Shown here piece after piece: positions 13,101 through 28,600 of a stretch of 64,000 nt of DNA (within the stretch, counting starts at the first letter, position 1; the number at the start of each line of letters is the position of its first letter). Source of the stretch: Ailurus styani (lineage: Eukaryota > Chordata > Mammalia > Carnivora > Ailuridae); contig LNAC01000136.1 of NCBI GenBank assembly GCA_002007465.1, positions 1,002,174-1,066,173 on the forward strand, in the 5' to 3' direction. The notes below the pieces were generated by a model. The model did no database searches, was not told the DNA's origin, and saw only the letters and a program-made list of their open reading frames with translations. The position numbers were made by a program, and so were the translations under genes.

Positions 13101-16100
13101 CAGATATATCACAAAGCACCTAAGGAGCACACGCAAATATTCGTTAATGAATAACAGGCAGACTTCAAAAAAAGGTGGAACTTCTGAAATTAAGAAATGT
13201 AATTATTCAAATAAATAGCAATTTAGACAGAGTAAAAGTGAAAATTTATTAGAGATATACATGTAGAATTTATCCAGAATGCAGCAAAGAGAGTTATATA
13301 GATGGAAAATAGTAAAAAAAAATGTTGAAACATGGAAGATAGAATATGGAGGTCTAGAATATGTCTGATTAAAGAAGCAGCAAATGGAAAGATGAGGGAG
13401 ACAATATTTAAATAGACAATAGTTACAAATTATACAGCAAGTATGAAATAGGTTGATCCACAAATCTCAGAGTATAGCATCTCAAGTAGGATATATAAAA
13501 AGAATCTACATGTGGACAAACTAGTATGACTACAGAACATCAAAGACAAAGATCATGAAGGCAATTAGGAAGAAAAATGATCTCTAAAGGAATGACAGAA
13601 TCACAGGAGAATTTTCAAATAAAGTGGAAACCAGAAAATAGTGGAGTAAAATCCACACATGCTGAGAAAAAAACAGAACAGATAAGCAAGAGAAATTATC
13701 ATAAAAGAAAGATGACAAAAACTTTTATGGATAAAGACAAACTGGTGGCATTTGCCTCCAAAATGAGCTCTGAAGGAAAATCTAAAGAATGTCAAGAATA
13801 ATCCCAGCAGGATAGTTTCAAAGCAAGAAGGAACACTGAACAAAAACAGTAAACACTTCTCTTATAATCTTAACATAGTTAGAATAAAATTTCTTCAAAA
13901 GTAAAATATTCCACCAACCTTAGGCAGTCCTTTAGAAAGTTCTTACCCAGATGTCTAATAGCTAGAGATGGAGTAGAACCAAAATTTCATTCCTAAGTCA
14001 CTACCATCTTCTTAAAATAACTGCTTAACTTCTTCTGCAAAGGCATTCCTAATAACTTTGTAGAAAGAGTAAATACTACTCTTTACTGCATTTATACCTT
14101 ATCCAGTCTTCTGCTGTATTCACACTGCTTAGTAACTAGTTTTTAAATATCTACTTCCCTTACCACGCAATGCATTCCTAAATGACAAGGTTTGGTATTT
14201 AACAATTAAATCTAGAGCCTGGTACAAATAAAATGGTGGGGAGGCACAATTAAAAGTTTCCGTAGTGGTTTCAGGTATCTAACTTCAAGGAAAAATGAAA
14301 ATCCAAAGAGGTACATTTTTGAAATACATCTACTCACCTGCTCCAAATCAAGAGAGAGCCATTTATCATTTCCCTGTTCAGCCACTGATATATGATATTT
14401 GCTTTTGTTTTCAATCATATAAAAAGGAGTAAATGTCACAATTCTGGTAATGTTAAAACTGCTGAGGTCTATAGTGACACCAACCTAAAGGGAAAAAAAT
14501 TTGCGTTTCAAGAACTGTTCATTACAACATCCTTATAAAAATTAAGTAGTCAGTACACACAGTTTAAAATAGAAGTTTCTCCATGAACAAAGAATGAACT
14601 CACTTGATAATCCATTTTCAGGCCTTTACATTTAACAGCTCCATGACTACCAACAGTATCAATTGAAAACTGATCAGATAATTCACTATCGGTTACCATA
14701 AGCTGAACCTAGGAAAAAATATTCCAAATACATTACAGTTTAGGTACCTTTAAAAATTCCTACCTCAACTGATAAAGTTTTGCTTTTTTGTATAAATATT
14801 ACATTAATGCACTAAAATTATCCCATACTAAATTCTAATCTTTTTTTTTAAAGATTTTATTTATTTGCCTGAGGGAGAGAGAGAGAGAAGAGAGTACAAG
14901 CAGGGGAAACAGCAGGCAGAGGGAGAAGCAGGCTCCCCACTCAGCAAGGAGCCTGGTGTGGGACTCAATCCCAGGACCCTGGGATCATGACTGAAGCCAA
15001 AAGCAGATGCCCAACTGACTGAGCCACCCAGGTGTCCCTAAATTCTAATCTTTTTAACCTCAAATATTTATTATGTTATTTCTACCTGTTCCATAATGTT
15101 CTTCAAAACTCTAAAAACTGAAAGGAGTGAAAAGTAGCTAAAGGAGAATGGAAGTTTTAAAAAACTTACCTTATTATTATTAAAAAAGTGCTTTGGTTGA
15201 AAAGAAAACAGAACTGGCTTTTTATAATTAGGTGGATGCTTTCGATGAATTCCATCTGCTTTATACTGTAACATTCGACTGGTTTTATTGACCATCCAAT
15301 AAGGACTATGAAATGCCACAACTGTCTGACCAGTATTATAAGTCACGTGGATAGCAATATCTAAATCAGTCTTTTCTATTTCTGTAACGCAGGTAAAATT
15401 GATGAAACTAATATCTTGCTGATTAGGTTTTATATGATATTCACTTTTCCAATCATGATTAAGATAGTCAAGTAATTTTAAATGTAGTCTGGCTTTTTCC
15501 AACTGCACAGTATAAATATGGGCTGAATGTCCTTCATTTAGAGTATAAACTTTATGTTCAATCCCCTGTAATAAAAAAAATACAGGAAAATTTTAAACTT
15601 GTCAGAATAATATGCCAAAAAATTCTATTTAATGATTCCAAATGTCATACACATGCTTTGAAACACATCTGTCAGAACAAGTTAGAAGACTTATATTTGA
15701 GTTCTAACTCTGCCAACTGTGTAAACTTCTATAAATTGAGATTTGAATTATCATATTTATAAAATGGTATAAATGATCTACTTCAAAGGACTACTGAGAG
15801 GATAAAATTAAATAACACAAAGTAAAACTATGTTGGAACTAATCAGCATTATAAAACATTGTAATTAGCAAAACACTTAAAAAATGTTATCCATTAGTGA
15901 TTATAGTTTTGAAAACTACAAAATGAAAAATGAAAAAATGACAGCAATCCAAAATAAGCCCTAATTCCCATTCTTGCTTTTAACAACCTCTTATTACCCA
16001 TTTCCAATCACTGTCTATACTGCATCTTCGGTATGGCTCAAAACTATACCCTTATTAGTTCGTGTCACTGTGACGTCTCTAAGAATCTCCTAACTGCTCT

Positions 16101-19100
16101 TGTCCCTTATAATCCTCTCTCCTTACCACAACTAAACTGTCTTCCTAAAAATTTATCATATTCTTTGGAAACTAGCAAACAAAATGTGACCTCTAAAAGT
16201 ATCAAATTAAAAGTTCAATAAGAATGGGACATAGATCAGTTTTTCCATCATCTCTAACCTGATTCCTTCCTGTTGTCAGAACAAAGAATTGCTTGAGGTT
16301 TTAAATTACTTAAAGCAAAAATTATATAAATTATTAATGCCTGACATGTTAATTAATACTCCACAAAATAAGCTCATAGTAGTGGTTGGTGGTGATGTGA
16401 GGAAGGAAATAACTGGCGACCATGTGCCTGGGAGGCACCATGCAAAGTCCTTCACATGCATTATCTAATTTGATTTTCCCATATCCCAATCATGCAAGTT
16501 TTATTACTATTCCTATTTTACAGATTAGGACAAATGACTTAAAAATATAATGCAACTCGCTTAAAGACATAAAGCTAATAAAATGATAGAGCTAGGATTC
16601 AACCTCAAATCTATCTGATAGCAAAGTACAAACAGTTAACCATTACAGTATCTGCCAATCATATGGGAAATTGGTAACTTTAAACCATAGATACGTTAAC
16701 TCCCTCTCAATTTATCAGAGAAAAACTAGCATGAGAATTATATAATGTAGGGTGGTTTTTTTCTAAGTCTACTATTTGAATATTAAGACTAATTCACCTA
16801 CTTCTTTCAAAAGTTAGTGTCCCATCTTTTAAATATATAATAAATGTGATGTACATGCACAGAAAAGATTTTAAAAATATATATATACAGGCCTACCTCA
16901 GAGATACTGAGGGTTCAGTTCTAGACCACAACAATAAACCAAATATTGCAATAAAGCAAGTCAAATAAATTTCTTGGTTTCCCAATGCATATAAAAGCCA
17001 TATTTACACTACACTGTAGTCTAGTAAATACGCAATAGCATTATGTCTAGAAATCAATGCCTATACCTTAATAACTTTATTGCTAATGTTAACCAACATC
17101 TGAGCTTTTAGCAAGTCATAATCACAAATCACAACAATTATGAACGAAATGTTTTGAAATATTGTGAGAATTACCAAAATATGATACAAAAACACAAAGT
17201 GAGCATATACTCTTGGAAAAATGGTGGTGGCAGACTTGCTTGACATGGGGTTGCCACAAATCTTAAATTTGTAAAACACGGGATTTCTCTGACAAGTGTG
17301 ATGAAGTGAGGTATGCCTGTATTCTAAACCTGAAATGCTATCTTCATCTGAACATGCAAGTTTCAGATGATGTAATTGCAAGCAATTTTTATTAGCTCTA
17401 TTTTCTAAATTCTCCCATAGAAATATATATCATTTTCACAAATGATTTAAAAATGGCATATCACCTTTGTGCATATTATTTATATTCAATTTAGTAACCA
17501 GATTTCTATGGTAAATCAGGGGCAAAAATATATTTTTAAAAACCCTTTTTTTAATAATGATGGAAACTTTTTTCTCCATGTGAAAAACATCTAGGCCACC
17601 CATTCACCAGTACTATCATTTTTATGAGAACATTAAAACACTTTTATTGTCCATAATTTTAAATAACCAAGGCTACAAAATCAAAGACAGGAAGGCATTA
17701 AAAAAATTCTAGAATACCTCTATATAGTAAGCAATTTTATAAGGAAGAAGATTTCGGAGCAGGATAGGTGGCCACAAATGCATTATGTATGGTAAGTCCC
17801 AACCATCTTCTGAATACACTGACAGAGAAGCCAAATTATCTTTTTCTGGGACAACATGAATGATAAACGGTTTCTTAGCAGTGTTTTTAGATCTACATTT
17901 CTTCTTTAGAAAAGTGCCATCATTTTTTATAATTTCTTCAAAGTCAATTCTTTCACACGCTTGATAGTCCTCATCTTCTGGCTTCAGGGACAGGGGTGAT
18001 CTGTATAAAAGATGAAACAATATGCTTTAAAATCCTTTTAAAAAAACCTAAATTAGGTGATTACTACTTTGGAACAATGAAATTACATCATTCCCTGGTC
18101 TTGTAATAAATTTTTTATAGTTTCCCATTCTTCTTAGAAATAGTGAAGATAGACCGATAAATAGACATTGTCATACCTTAACTTTCTGGAAACTAATCAA
18201 GTTATTTGGCTCTTAAGAGGAGAGTATTTTTCTTACAAACTTACTATCTTTAAAGCTTACAAGATAATAACTGGTTTCCTACAGAAAATACGTAATTTTA
18301 TAGATCATATATGCAACTATGTATACAACTATGTGTTGATTTGCACATTTAACTTAAAAATGTTGGATTTCCTGAATGTGGTCCTCATAGGAAATACATG
18401 TCATGGCTGAATTCATAAACTAAAAACACATTTCCATTAAAAAAAATCATCACCAGCTTTCCAATGTTAATCAAACAAAAGCTTTTAGATGTTTAATTGC
18501 TGAAACACTGAGCACAGTTGCAGAGGTAGTGCAAGAAGATAGCGATAAAATCATGTATGATTAATTCTTATATTTAAATATCACACTTTACATTTCAATT
18601 ATACTTTAGGTTTAATCATTTTTCAAACGTAACCTGTCCAAATATAAACACTTAAATATATTTATACTTGTAAAACCAATCATTTATGATTGTGACACTA
18701 TCCCTTACAAATGAACAACTGTCCATACTACCTCCAGGCCAGATTTTGTCCTAAGCCCTAGTCCAAAAACTTTAAATATCCACTATACACTGCTATAATG
18801 ATGTCTGACAGTGATTTAAATTTGCTAGATTGAATTCCAAACAGTCCATACCCATTTCTCTGTGTGTTCCTTTTCAGGAACTTCCAACTACTAGCACTCT
18901 GGACTATGAAAGAATATTAGACTTTTCCATCCCCCCTGACATATACATAAATCTAATCATCTGTCAAGTCAGTTATCAGATTTAACCTATTTTGTTTTTA
19001 CATTCTCTCTGTAATTTTCATTCTCTTTTCCAATCTTCTAATTCTTAAAAACTTAATTTCCTCAGGAAACAAACTGAGGGCTGTTGGGCGGGGGGGGGGC

Positions 19101-19624
19101 GNNNNNNNNNNNNNNNNNNNNNNNNNNNNNNNNNNNNNNNNNNNNNNNNNNNNNNNNNNNNNNNNNNNNNNNNNNNNNNNNNNNNNNNNNNNNNNNNNNN
19201 NNNNNNNNNNNNNNNNNNNNNNNNNNNNNNNNNNNNNNNNNNNNNNNNNNNNNNNNNNNNNNNNNNNNNNNNNNNNNNNNNNNNNNNNNNNNNNNNNNNN
19301 NNNNNNNNNNNNNNNNNNNNNNNNNNNNNNNNNNNNNNNNNNNNNNNNNNNNNNNNNNNNNNNNNNNNNNNNNNNNNNNNNNNNNNNNNCTCTGAAACAA
19401 ATACATTATATGTTAATAAAATAAAACCATCAAAAAAGTTAATTTTCTCCAAATTAAACTAATGCCAATACACTCATCCAGATTATCAAAACCTTTATGG
19501 GACCCCATTATTTACCAACGAGAAGACAAAACTGGAAATGAACAAATGAGTAAGTCCTTCTTTACTCTGTATTACAGAGATCCCAATCAGGTAGGAGATG
19601 CACTGTGATAGGTTAAAAAAAAAA

Positions 19625-19686
<62 letters not shown>

Positions 19687-22600
19687 NAGTATGGTGAAGT
19701 CTTTCTAGACAGTTTTTGCAGAGGTGACAATTTTGCCTAAAAGCTTTATTCTGAAGAGAACACCTGAATTAGAGAAATATGCAAGGTTAAAGTTTAAGAA
19801 ATGGATAGGAAGAAACGCAAGGAAGGCCTATGCCTGGGTGGCTCAGTTGGTTAAGCAGCTGCCTTCCTCTCAGGTCATGATCCCAGGGTCCTGGGATCGA
19901 GTCCTGAATTGGGCTCCTTGCTCAGCAGGGAGCCTGCTTCTCCCTCTGCCACTCTGCCTGCTTGTGTTCTCTCTCTCTCTCTCTCTCAAATAAATAAATA
20001 AAATCTTGAAAAANTATCTTAACAAAAAAAAAAAGAAGAAAGAAACGCAAGAGGTTCTCAATGAGAAGAGCTTTTAGAATGAAAGGTCACGAAACAGAAG
20101 GACACCAAATGTTCTGAGAGAAGAAAAAAGAAAAAGAGGACATTCAAGATAAAGGTAAAATTAACATAAATGGTGGCAAGAAACTGAGGGAGCAAGTACT
20201 TCAATGTGAACTTAAACTATGTTTCAAATGTTCTATTACAAGATGCATACTACACTCTGATCCTGCAACTATTATTTTTTTTAAAGATTTTATTTATTTA
20301 CTTGAGAGAGAGAGAGAGAGCATGAGAGGGGAGAAGGTCAGAGGGAGAAGCAGATTCCTTGCTGAGCAGGGAGCTTGATGTAGGACTTGATCCTGGGACT
20401 CCAGGATCACGACCTGAGCGGAAGGCAGTTGCTTAACCAACTGAGCCACCTAGGGACCCACAACTATTTTTTGGAGACACATATAAACCCTGTGTTTTCA
20501 GGCCTCTTTACCTTCGTTCATGCAACCTTCCACATCAGATTGCCTTTCCCCACTAATCCGCATATTATTATGTTTGACCTTTAATTCATGTACCTCACCC
20601 AGGAGTCAATCATTAATACCTGCTTTGTGTTCTGTGGTTTTCTGCAACTCTACCTATTCTGTAACACCTCTCCCTACAACCCCATAGTTTCCTTTCTTCT
20701 GTATTTACATAATGTATCAATCTCTCAAAGGTCACAGCCATGCCCAATTCATCTTGGCAACCCACAGTGCCTTATACACAGAACACCTGACAAATATTTG
20801 TTAAATGAATTAAATTTAATCTATTCAAATTCTCCAGGGAAGGGAAACATTTCTTAATTTAAGACCTCATATCATAAACGTAACTGTACCTATACCTAAG
20901 AATTGGATTCAAAACATATCTAATGTGAAATACAAGCTGGCTCATCACTAATAATTCTAATTAGGAATAATTAATTTCCACTTGACAAATTAATATTTAG
21001 CCTTGAACAAGAAAGCGTAAAGATACTCTTAAGTTTTCTCTTCTTTGGACAGAGTCACAAAATATCTAGTAATAATTTATTAAAAATAAAGCAAAATGTC
21101 ATTAACTTTTCTCATTCAAGGATAAAATAAGTATAAACTTCTTCACAGAAGTTTTGAAACAGGGCGCCTGGGTGGCTCAGAGGGTTAAAGCCTCTGCCTT
21201 CGGCTCAGGTCATGATCTCAGGGTCCTGGGATGGAGGCCCGCATCAGGCTCTCTGCTCAGCGGGGAGCCTGCTTCCTCCTCTCTCTCTGCCTGCCTCTCT
21301 GCCTATTTGTGATCTCTCTCTCTCTCTGTCAAATAAATAAATAAAATTTAAAAAAAAAAGAAGTTTTGAAACATATCCTACATGCTATCTTTAATCTAGT
21401 CTTGTAACCCACCAAAAATCCTTCCTAGAAGGAGGTCAGATGTTGTAAACAACCAGTGTTATTCTCGCAACAATAATATTCTTTCCCTCAGGAGATTTCA
21501 ACTAACAGTTAGAAGGTATAAGTAATAAAGGACTCATTAGAACTAGCAGGTCTACTAACTGAAAATATGTGCCTATAATTGCTAGACTGCTCTGTAAGCA
21601 TCAGAGAGCCAATGTGGAACTTGGGGCATGGATCAGAAGAGAGGCAGAGGGTATTTCAGCACAGTTTGCAGTTCTGCCTCTATCCTTCCGCAGCACAGGT
21701 CTGGGCCCAGGGCTAGTGTGTGTTCTGAAATGGTACTTTGACAAACTATAGTGCTTATTCTCAGGAAGATAGTATTTTCCAATAGAGTTCACTATCCCTG
21801 AAAGAGATTATTTTCAATTTCTGATTAAATATTCAGAATACTTGTTTGTTATGATATTAATCCTATAATTTTAGGACTAGCCCATCATTAGCATTTTGTA
21901 AGAATTTTACATATAAGATTTTATATCAAGTTTAATCTAATTTTTAGTATTTTAGATGTATGTAGGTCACAATTTACAGTATAATTTTATCACTGAACAA
22001 TTAATAAATATGTAGATTAAAAAATGTTTTCTAGGGCGCCTGGGTGGCTCAGTGGGTTAAAGCCTCTGCTTTCGGCTCAGGTCATGATCTCAGGGTCCTG
22101 GGATCGAGGCCCGCATCGGGCTCTCTGCTCAGCGGGGAGCCTGCTTCCCCCTCTCTCTCTGCCTGCCTCTCTGCCTCCTTGTGATCTCTCTCCCTCTGTG
22201 AAATAAATAAATAAAATCTTTAAAAAAAAAAAAATGTTTTCTAAAGGGACTTTTAAAAAATTCCATTTTAAACATTTGAAAAGTAAAAATTGCTTCATAA
22301 TAGCTGTATATAAATCCAGAAGCTACCAATCATGCTCAATTCAACGTTTTCAAAAATCATATATAAATGATTATAGTTATAACAGCTATACAATAAGCAT
22401 GTAATAATTGTATTTACTAGTAAAACATAATTTATATAGTATAAATCAAATATATTAAATTAAATATTTCTTAAAAAAAAAAACCTTCTAGGCACCCTGA
22501 AACTTAAATAAGTTAGACAAGTTATTAACAAAACAGATTTCATTGAACTTTGATCACTTAAAGACAAATATCCCTACAAAAATCAGAAACTAAAAATTCC

Positions 22601-25600
22601 CTAAGACACTTTAGAGCAAATAAAAAGATAAAGAAAAAAAAAAAATCACCGGTAAGATGTTAATGGTATGTTGAATTCACTTCCAGGTGAAGCCGTTCCC
22701 AATAAAGTGTTCCCTTCATAAACACAAAGTGGAATTGAAAAATGATTTTTAATCTGAGAAAGAAAAACAAGTCATATTTAGCACCATTAATCTAAGAATC
22801 TAAAAATATTTTTTAAAAATCTCATCAAAATATCCCAACAAAGAAATTAGCAGGCAATATTTATTTTGCTTATTTATTCAAGTTAGAAAAGAAATAAACC
22901 CATTATTATTTATCCTAAAAAATACAAGGAAGGTCACCACTTTTATAGAAACAGTGTGTCAAAAACAAAAATTCTTAAAATCCTAAAAGGAAGTAACATA
23001 ATATGTTCTTGATCTTGATATAGGTATTAACTTCTTCAGGAAAAAAAACAGAAGAATTCATAGGAAAAAATACTGTATCAAAATTTGAAATGTCTGTACG
23101 ACAAAAGTAGAAAAAAGGCCACAGACTGGAAATGAGTGCCTTTTTACTTCACTGTTGTATGCTGCTCATGGGATGAGATACTCTCCACGCACTTTAGAGA
23201 ATATCTCATTCATCCCACGAGCAGCATATAAAAATGATGTAAAGGGTAACATCACTTTGATTAATATATATTATTAGATAAACTTCCAGTTATATTTACC
23301 TTTGAGATGGATAAAAACAAACTGGTTAATAAAACCACTTTCATATTATAATCTTCCTCTTAGTAAGATCTTATTTTTAAAAAAAATCATACCAAAATGG
23401 AAAACGTGCTGAGAACTAAGAACTGATAAATGGATAATCCCAACTACACTCTATCTCTAGATAAATTGTTCGCTCTAAACAATTTGAAGCAATAGAAATG
23501 CATTTAAGTTTCTATAAATACTACCTATGAGAAATTTAAAATTAATGTATAACTGTTTAAAAAATAAAAATAAAAATCAACATTAGAGAAAAGTAGCCCA
23601 AGAATCATCTTTTAAAACAGTTTAACTACAGATCAAAAATAAAAGAGAAGAATTTCTTCTTTCAGCCATGAGGGAATACTAGAGACGAGATAAACCCTCC
23701 CAACACAGACAACTAAAACACAGGGGAAAAAAACCCACATTAAACAATGGTTTTCAGAAATTGGGCAGCATTCACCACAGAAAAGAAAATAATAATTTAA
23801 AAGAAACCACAAAGATAAATCCTCAGATTGCCCCAGCTGCGACAAGTTTCTAGAATACTGTGTAGGAGAAAAAGAGAAGTCAAACAGAGCCCAGTCTGCT
23901 GGAGTCAAACAGATACGAGAATTTGGGGAAGCCAATGTTTCTTAAACTCACAGCACACTAAGGAGCGAGGTACATGGAAAAGCAAGAGCTGCAGATTTAA
24001 GAATGTCCCCTGTTGTCAAAATTTCACATTGGTACTGACTGGAGTATACACCTGGGTAAACTATCAAAGGCTCAGTAAACATGCACAACCAACCCACCCT
24101 CAACAGTTCTCCAGAGCAGCTCAGGTCTCCTCCCAGAGCAGCTCAGGTCTCCTCCCAGAGCAGATAGGAGCAAACCTTGCTTATCACTGTGTGTGTACCC
24201 ACTTCCATGTTCTCCTGCAACAGGAGTCCATTCGAAGTAGTGTCACTATCCTGGCAGTGTGCAAGGAGACCCTACAGGAGCCAGCATCAAAGTGACCAGT
24301 CTGACTGGAAGAGGGGAAACAACCACACACACCAGTTCAACTACAGCCTCAGAAGTGGGTCAGGGCAGACAACTGATCTGAATGTGGGCCCCACCCACCA
24401 ACAAAAGCTTCCTGGGGGACAAAACAGGGAGAGTGCCCTACAGTTTGGTGTGACTACAGCTCTGGCAAAAGCCTGGTATGAACCAACTCAACTTCAAGGT
24501 GATGTCAGACTGGCCCACTAACAACACAGAGACTAAGCTCTACCCACAACAGTCACTGTAGACAACTGAACTGAAGGCAAATACAGCTCAGGCACAACAG
24601 CAGGACACATAACACACAGAGGACACACCGCTGAAGTGACACATTCTGGGTAACAGGGGACATTGCACTGCAGGGCACTTCAGCATCTCTTCTTCATAAG
24701 GCCACTACTTTCAAGATCAGGAGACACAGCTGACACTCCTAACACACAGAAACAGACACAGAGAATTAGACAAAATGAGCAGACAGAGGAATAGGTCAAA
24801 TGAAAACACATGACAATCACAGAAAGAGAGCTAAATAAAATGGAGATAAAATGCCTGAGAGAATTTAAAGTAACAGTCATAAAGATACTCCCTGGACTTG
24901 AGGAAAGGGGAGAGGGTCTCAGTCAGACCCTAAAAAAAGTGACAGGAAACATTAAGAAGAACTAGAGATGAATAACTCAGTAATTGAAATTAAAAATATA
25001 CTAGAGGGAATAAATAGTAGACCAAAGGAAGCAGAAGAACAGATCAGTGATCTATCTGGAGGACAGAGCAATGGAAAGCAATCAAGCTGAAAAGGAGAGA
25101 GAAAAAGAATAATAAAAAATGAGAATAGGTTAAGGAAACTCATTGACATGATCAAGCACAATAATATATGCATTATAGGGATCCCAGAAGAGAAACAGAA
25201 AAAAGGGCAAAAATTTACTTTAAGAAATAAAACTGAAAACTTACTGAATCTGGGGAAGGAAACAGATATCCAGATCCAGAAGGTACAGAGAGCCCCCAAT
25301 AAAATCAACCCAAGGAGGTCCACACCAAGACAGACAGTAATGGAAATGGAAAAAATAAAAAGAAAATATTAAAACCAGCAAGAGAAAAGAAAACAGTTAC
25401 ATACGAGGGCAATCCGATAAAGCTATCAGCTGATTTTTCAGCAGACACTTTGCAGGCCACAGAGTCGCATGATATATTCAAAATGCTGAAAGAAAAAAAC
25501 CCTGCAATTAAGAATACTCTATCCAGCAAGACTATCATTCAGAATAGAAGGAGAGATAATTTCCCAAACAAAAATTAAATGAATTCATCACCAGTGTAAC

Positions 25601-28600
25601 CCAGCCTTATAAGAAATGTTAAAGGGGACTCTTTCAGTACGAAGGAAAGACCATAAGGAAGAGTAAGAGAAGCACAAAAACAGTAAAATTAAGTATATCT
25701 ATAAAAAATAAGTCAAGTGATTCATAATGTAAAAGAATATAAAGTATGACACCTCATACTTAAAATGTGAGGAGGATAGGAGTAAACATTCAGTGCTTTT
25801 AAAAAAAGGTTAAAAATATGGGTTCAAACTTAAGAGACCATCAACCTAATATAGACTGTTACATGTATAAGATGTTATATATAAATCTAACAGTAGCCAC
25901 ACACAGATCAAACACTTGTAATAGGTAGGCAAAAAATAAAGAGAAAGGATTTCAAGTACATCATTAAAGAAAGCCAGCAAACCATGAGAACAAAGAGCAA
26001 GAAAAGAAAGGAATAGAGAACTACAAAAACAACCATAAAACAAGTAACAAAATGGTGATAAATACATACCTATTAATTACTTTGCAAGTAAGTAGAAGAG
26101 ATGCTCCACTCAAAAGATATTCTAGGGCAACAGAATGGATAAAAAAAAGCAAGAACCATCCATATGCTGCCTATAACGGAAGCATTTCAGACCTAAAGAC
26201 ATATGCAGAATGAAAACGAAAGGATAGAAAAGCATTTATCATGCAAATGGAAGTGAAAAGAAAGCCGGGTAGCAACATTTACATCAGACAAACACGATTT
26301 TAAAAAAACAAAGACTGTAACAAGGGACAAGAAGGACACTACCTAATCATTAAAGGAAAAAGCCAACAAGAAGATTCAACAATTATAAACAGTTATGGAC
26401 CCAACAGGAGAGCACCCAAATACATACAGCAGCAATTAACAAATATAAGGTAACTGAGAGTAATACAGTAATACTTGGGGACCTTAACACCCCACTTACA
26501 TCAATGGATATATTATCCAAACAGAAAATCAAAGAAAACAGTAGCTTTGAATGACGCTTTGGAACAGACAGACCTAAAATATATAAATATATAAATATAT
26601 ATATATGTATATATTCAGAACCCACCATAAAACAGAATATACATTCTTTTCAAGTGCACATGAAACATTCTCCAGAACAGATCACATATTGCCACATAAC
26701 GAGTCTCAATAAATTCAAATATTTAAGTCATACCATACATCTTTTCCAACCACAGTAACATGAAACTAATCAACCACAAGGAAAAAATCCGGAAAGAACA
26801 CCAATACATGGGCGCCTGGGTGGCTCAGTGGGTTAAAGCCTCTGCTTTCGGCTCAGGTCATGATCCCAGGGTCCTGGGATCGAGGCCCGCATCGGGCTCT
26901 CTGCTCCGCAGGGTGCCTGCCTCCTCCTCTCTCTCTGCCTTCCTCTCTGCCTACTTGTGATCTCTCTCTGTTGAATAAATAAATAAAATCTTTAAAAAAA
27001 AAAAAAAAAAAAGAACACCAATACATGCAGGTTAAATAACATGCTACTATAAACAATGAATAGGTCAACCAAAAAAGTCAAAGAAATCAAAATCTACATG
27101 GAGACAAGTGAAAATGAAAACACAAAGGTCCAAAATCTTTGGGATGCAGCCAAAGCTATTCTAGAGGGAAGTTTATAGCAAACAGGCCTACCTCAAGAAG
27201 AAGAAAAATCTCAAAACAAAAACAAAAACAAAAAACCACAAAAAACAAAACATAATCTGGGTGCCTGGGTGGCTCAGTCAGTTAAGTGTCTGCCTTCAGC
27301 TCAGGTCTTGATTCCAGGGTCAAGGGATCTAGATCTCCCTGCTCAGTGGGGAGTATGCTTCTCCCTCTCCCTCTGCCCCTCCCCTTGCCCCTGTGCTCTC
27401 TTTCTCTCTCTCACATAAATAAAAAGTCTTTTAAAAAAATGCTTTAAAACAAGAAACAGAACAACAAAAAAAACCCCCATAACCTTACATCTAAAAAAGC
27501 TAGACAATGGACAAATAAAAACCAAAACCAGTGAAGGAAAGAAATAATAAAGATTAAGAAATAAACAAAATGGAAATTTTAAAAAAATAGATCAATGAAA
27601 TCAAAAGCTGATTCTTTAAAAATATCAACAAAATTGATCAACCATTAGCCAGACTTATCAAAGGAGAGAGACAGAGGACTCCTAGATGAACAAGATCTGA
27701 AATGAAAGAGGAGAAATAATGACCAACACTTCAGAAACACAAAAGATTACAAGAGAATATTATGGAACATTATATGCCAACAAACTGGACAACCTAGAAG
27801 AAATGTATACATTCCTAGAAACATATAACCTACCAAAACTGAAGCAGAAAGAAATAGAAAATTTGAACAGATTGATTACCATTAATGAAATTGAACCAGT
27901 AATTAAAAACATCCTAACAAACATTAAGTCCAGGATCAGATAGCTTCACAGGTGAATTCTATACCAAACATTTAAAGATTTAATACCAGTTCTTCTTGAA
28001 CTATTTCAAAAAATAAAGACGAAGGTGAGCTTGCAAATTCATCTTATTAGGCCAGCATTTCCCTGATACCAAAACCAGACAGACACTACAAAAAAGAGAA
28101 CTACAGGCCAATATCTCTGAAGAACATAGATGTAAAAGTCCTCAACAAAATATTAGCAAACTGAATCCAACAATGAATCACACAAAATCATTCACCAGGA
28201 TTAAGTGGGATTCATTCCTGTGATGCAAGGGTGATTTAATATTCACAAATCAATCAAAGAGAAACATCATCACATCACCAAGAGAAAGGATAAAAACCGT
28301 ATGATCACTTCAATATATGCAGAAAAGGCATTTAATGAAATACAACATCCTGTCCTGATAAAAACCTTCAGCAAAATAGGTTTAGAGAGAACATACATCA
28401 ACATAATAAAGGCCATAAATGAGAAACTCACATCTAACACTATCTCAGTAGTGAAAAACTGAAAGCTTTCCCCCAACAACAGGCACAGGACAAAAATATC
28501 CACACTCACTACTTTTATTTAGCATAGTAATACTGGAATCTCTAGCCACAGCAATCAGACAAGAAAAAGAAATACCAGGCATCCAAACCAGTAAGGAAGA

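Noticed and set aside
19045..19452. Three open frames of 103 to 135 codons across 19045-19452
   Set aside because: They are almost entirely translated N from the assembly gap.
26760..27068. Open frames with [20 protein letters not shown] or [14 protein letters not shown] peptides here and at many other SINE sites
   Set aside because: They are chance frames across Can-SINE heads and recur in every copy; they are not genes.
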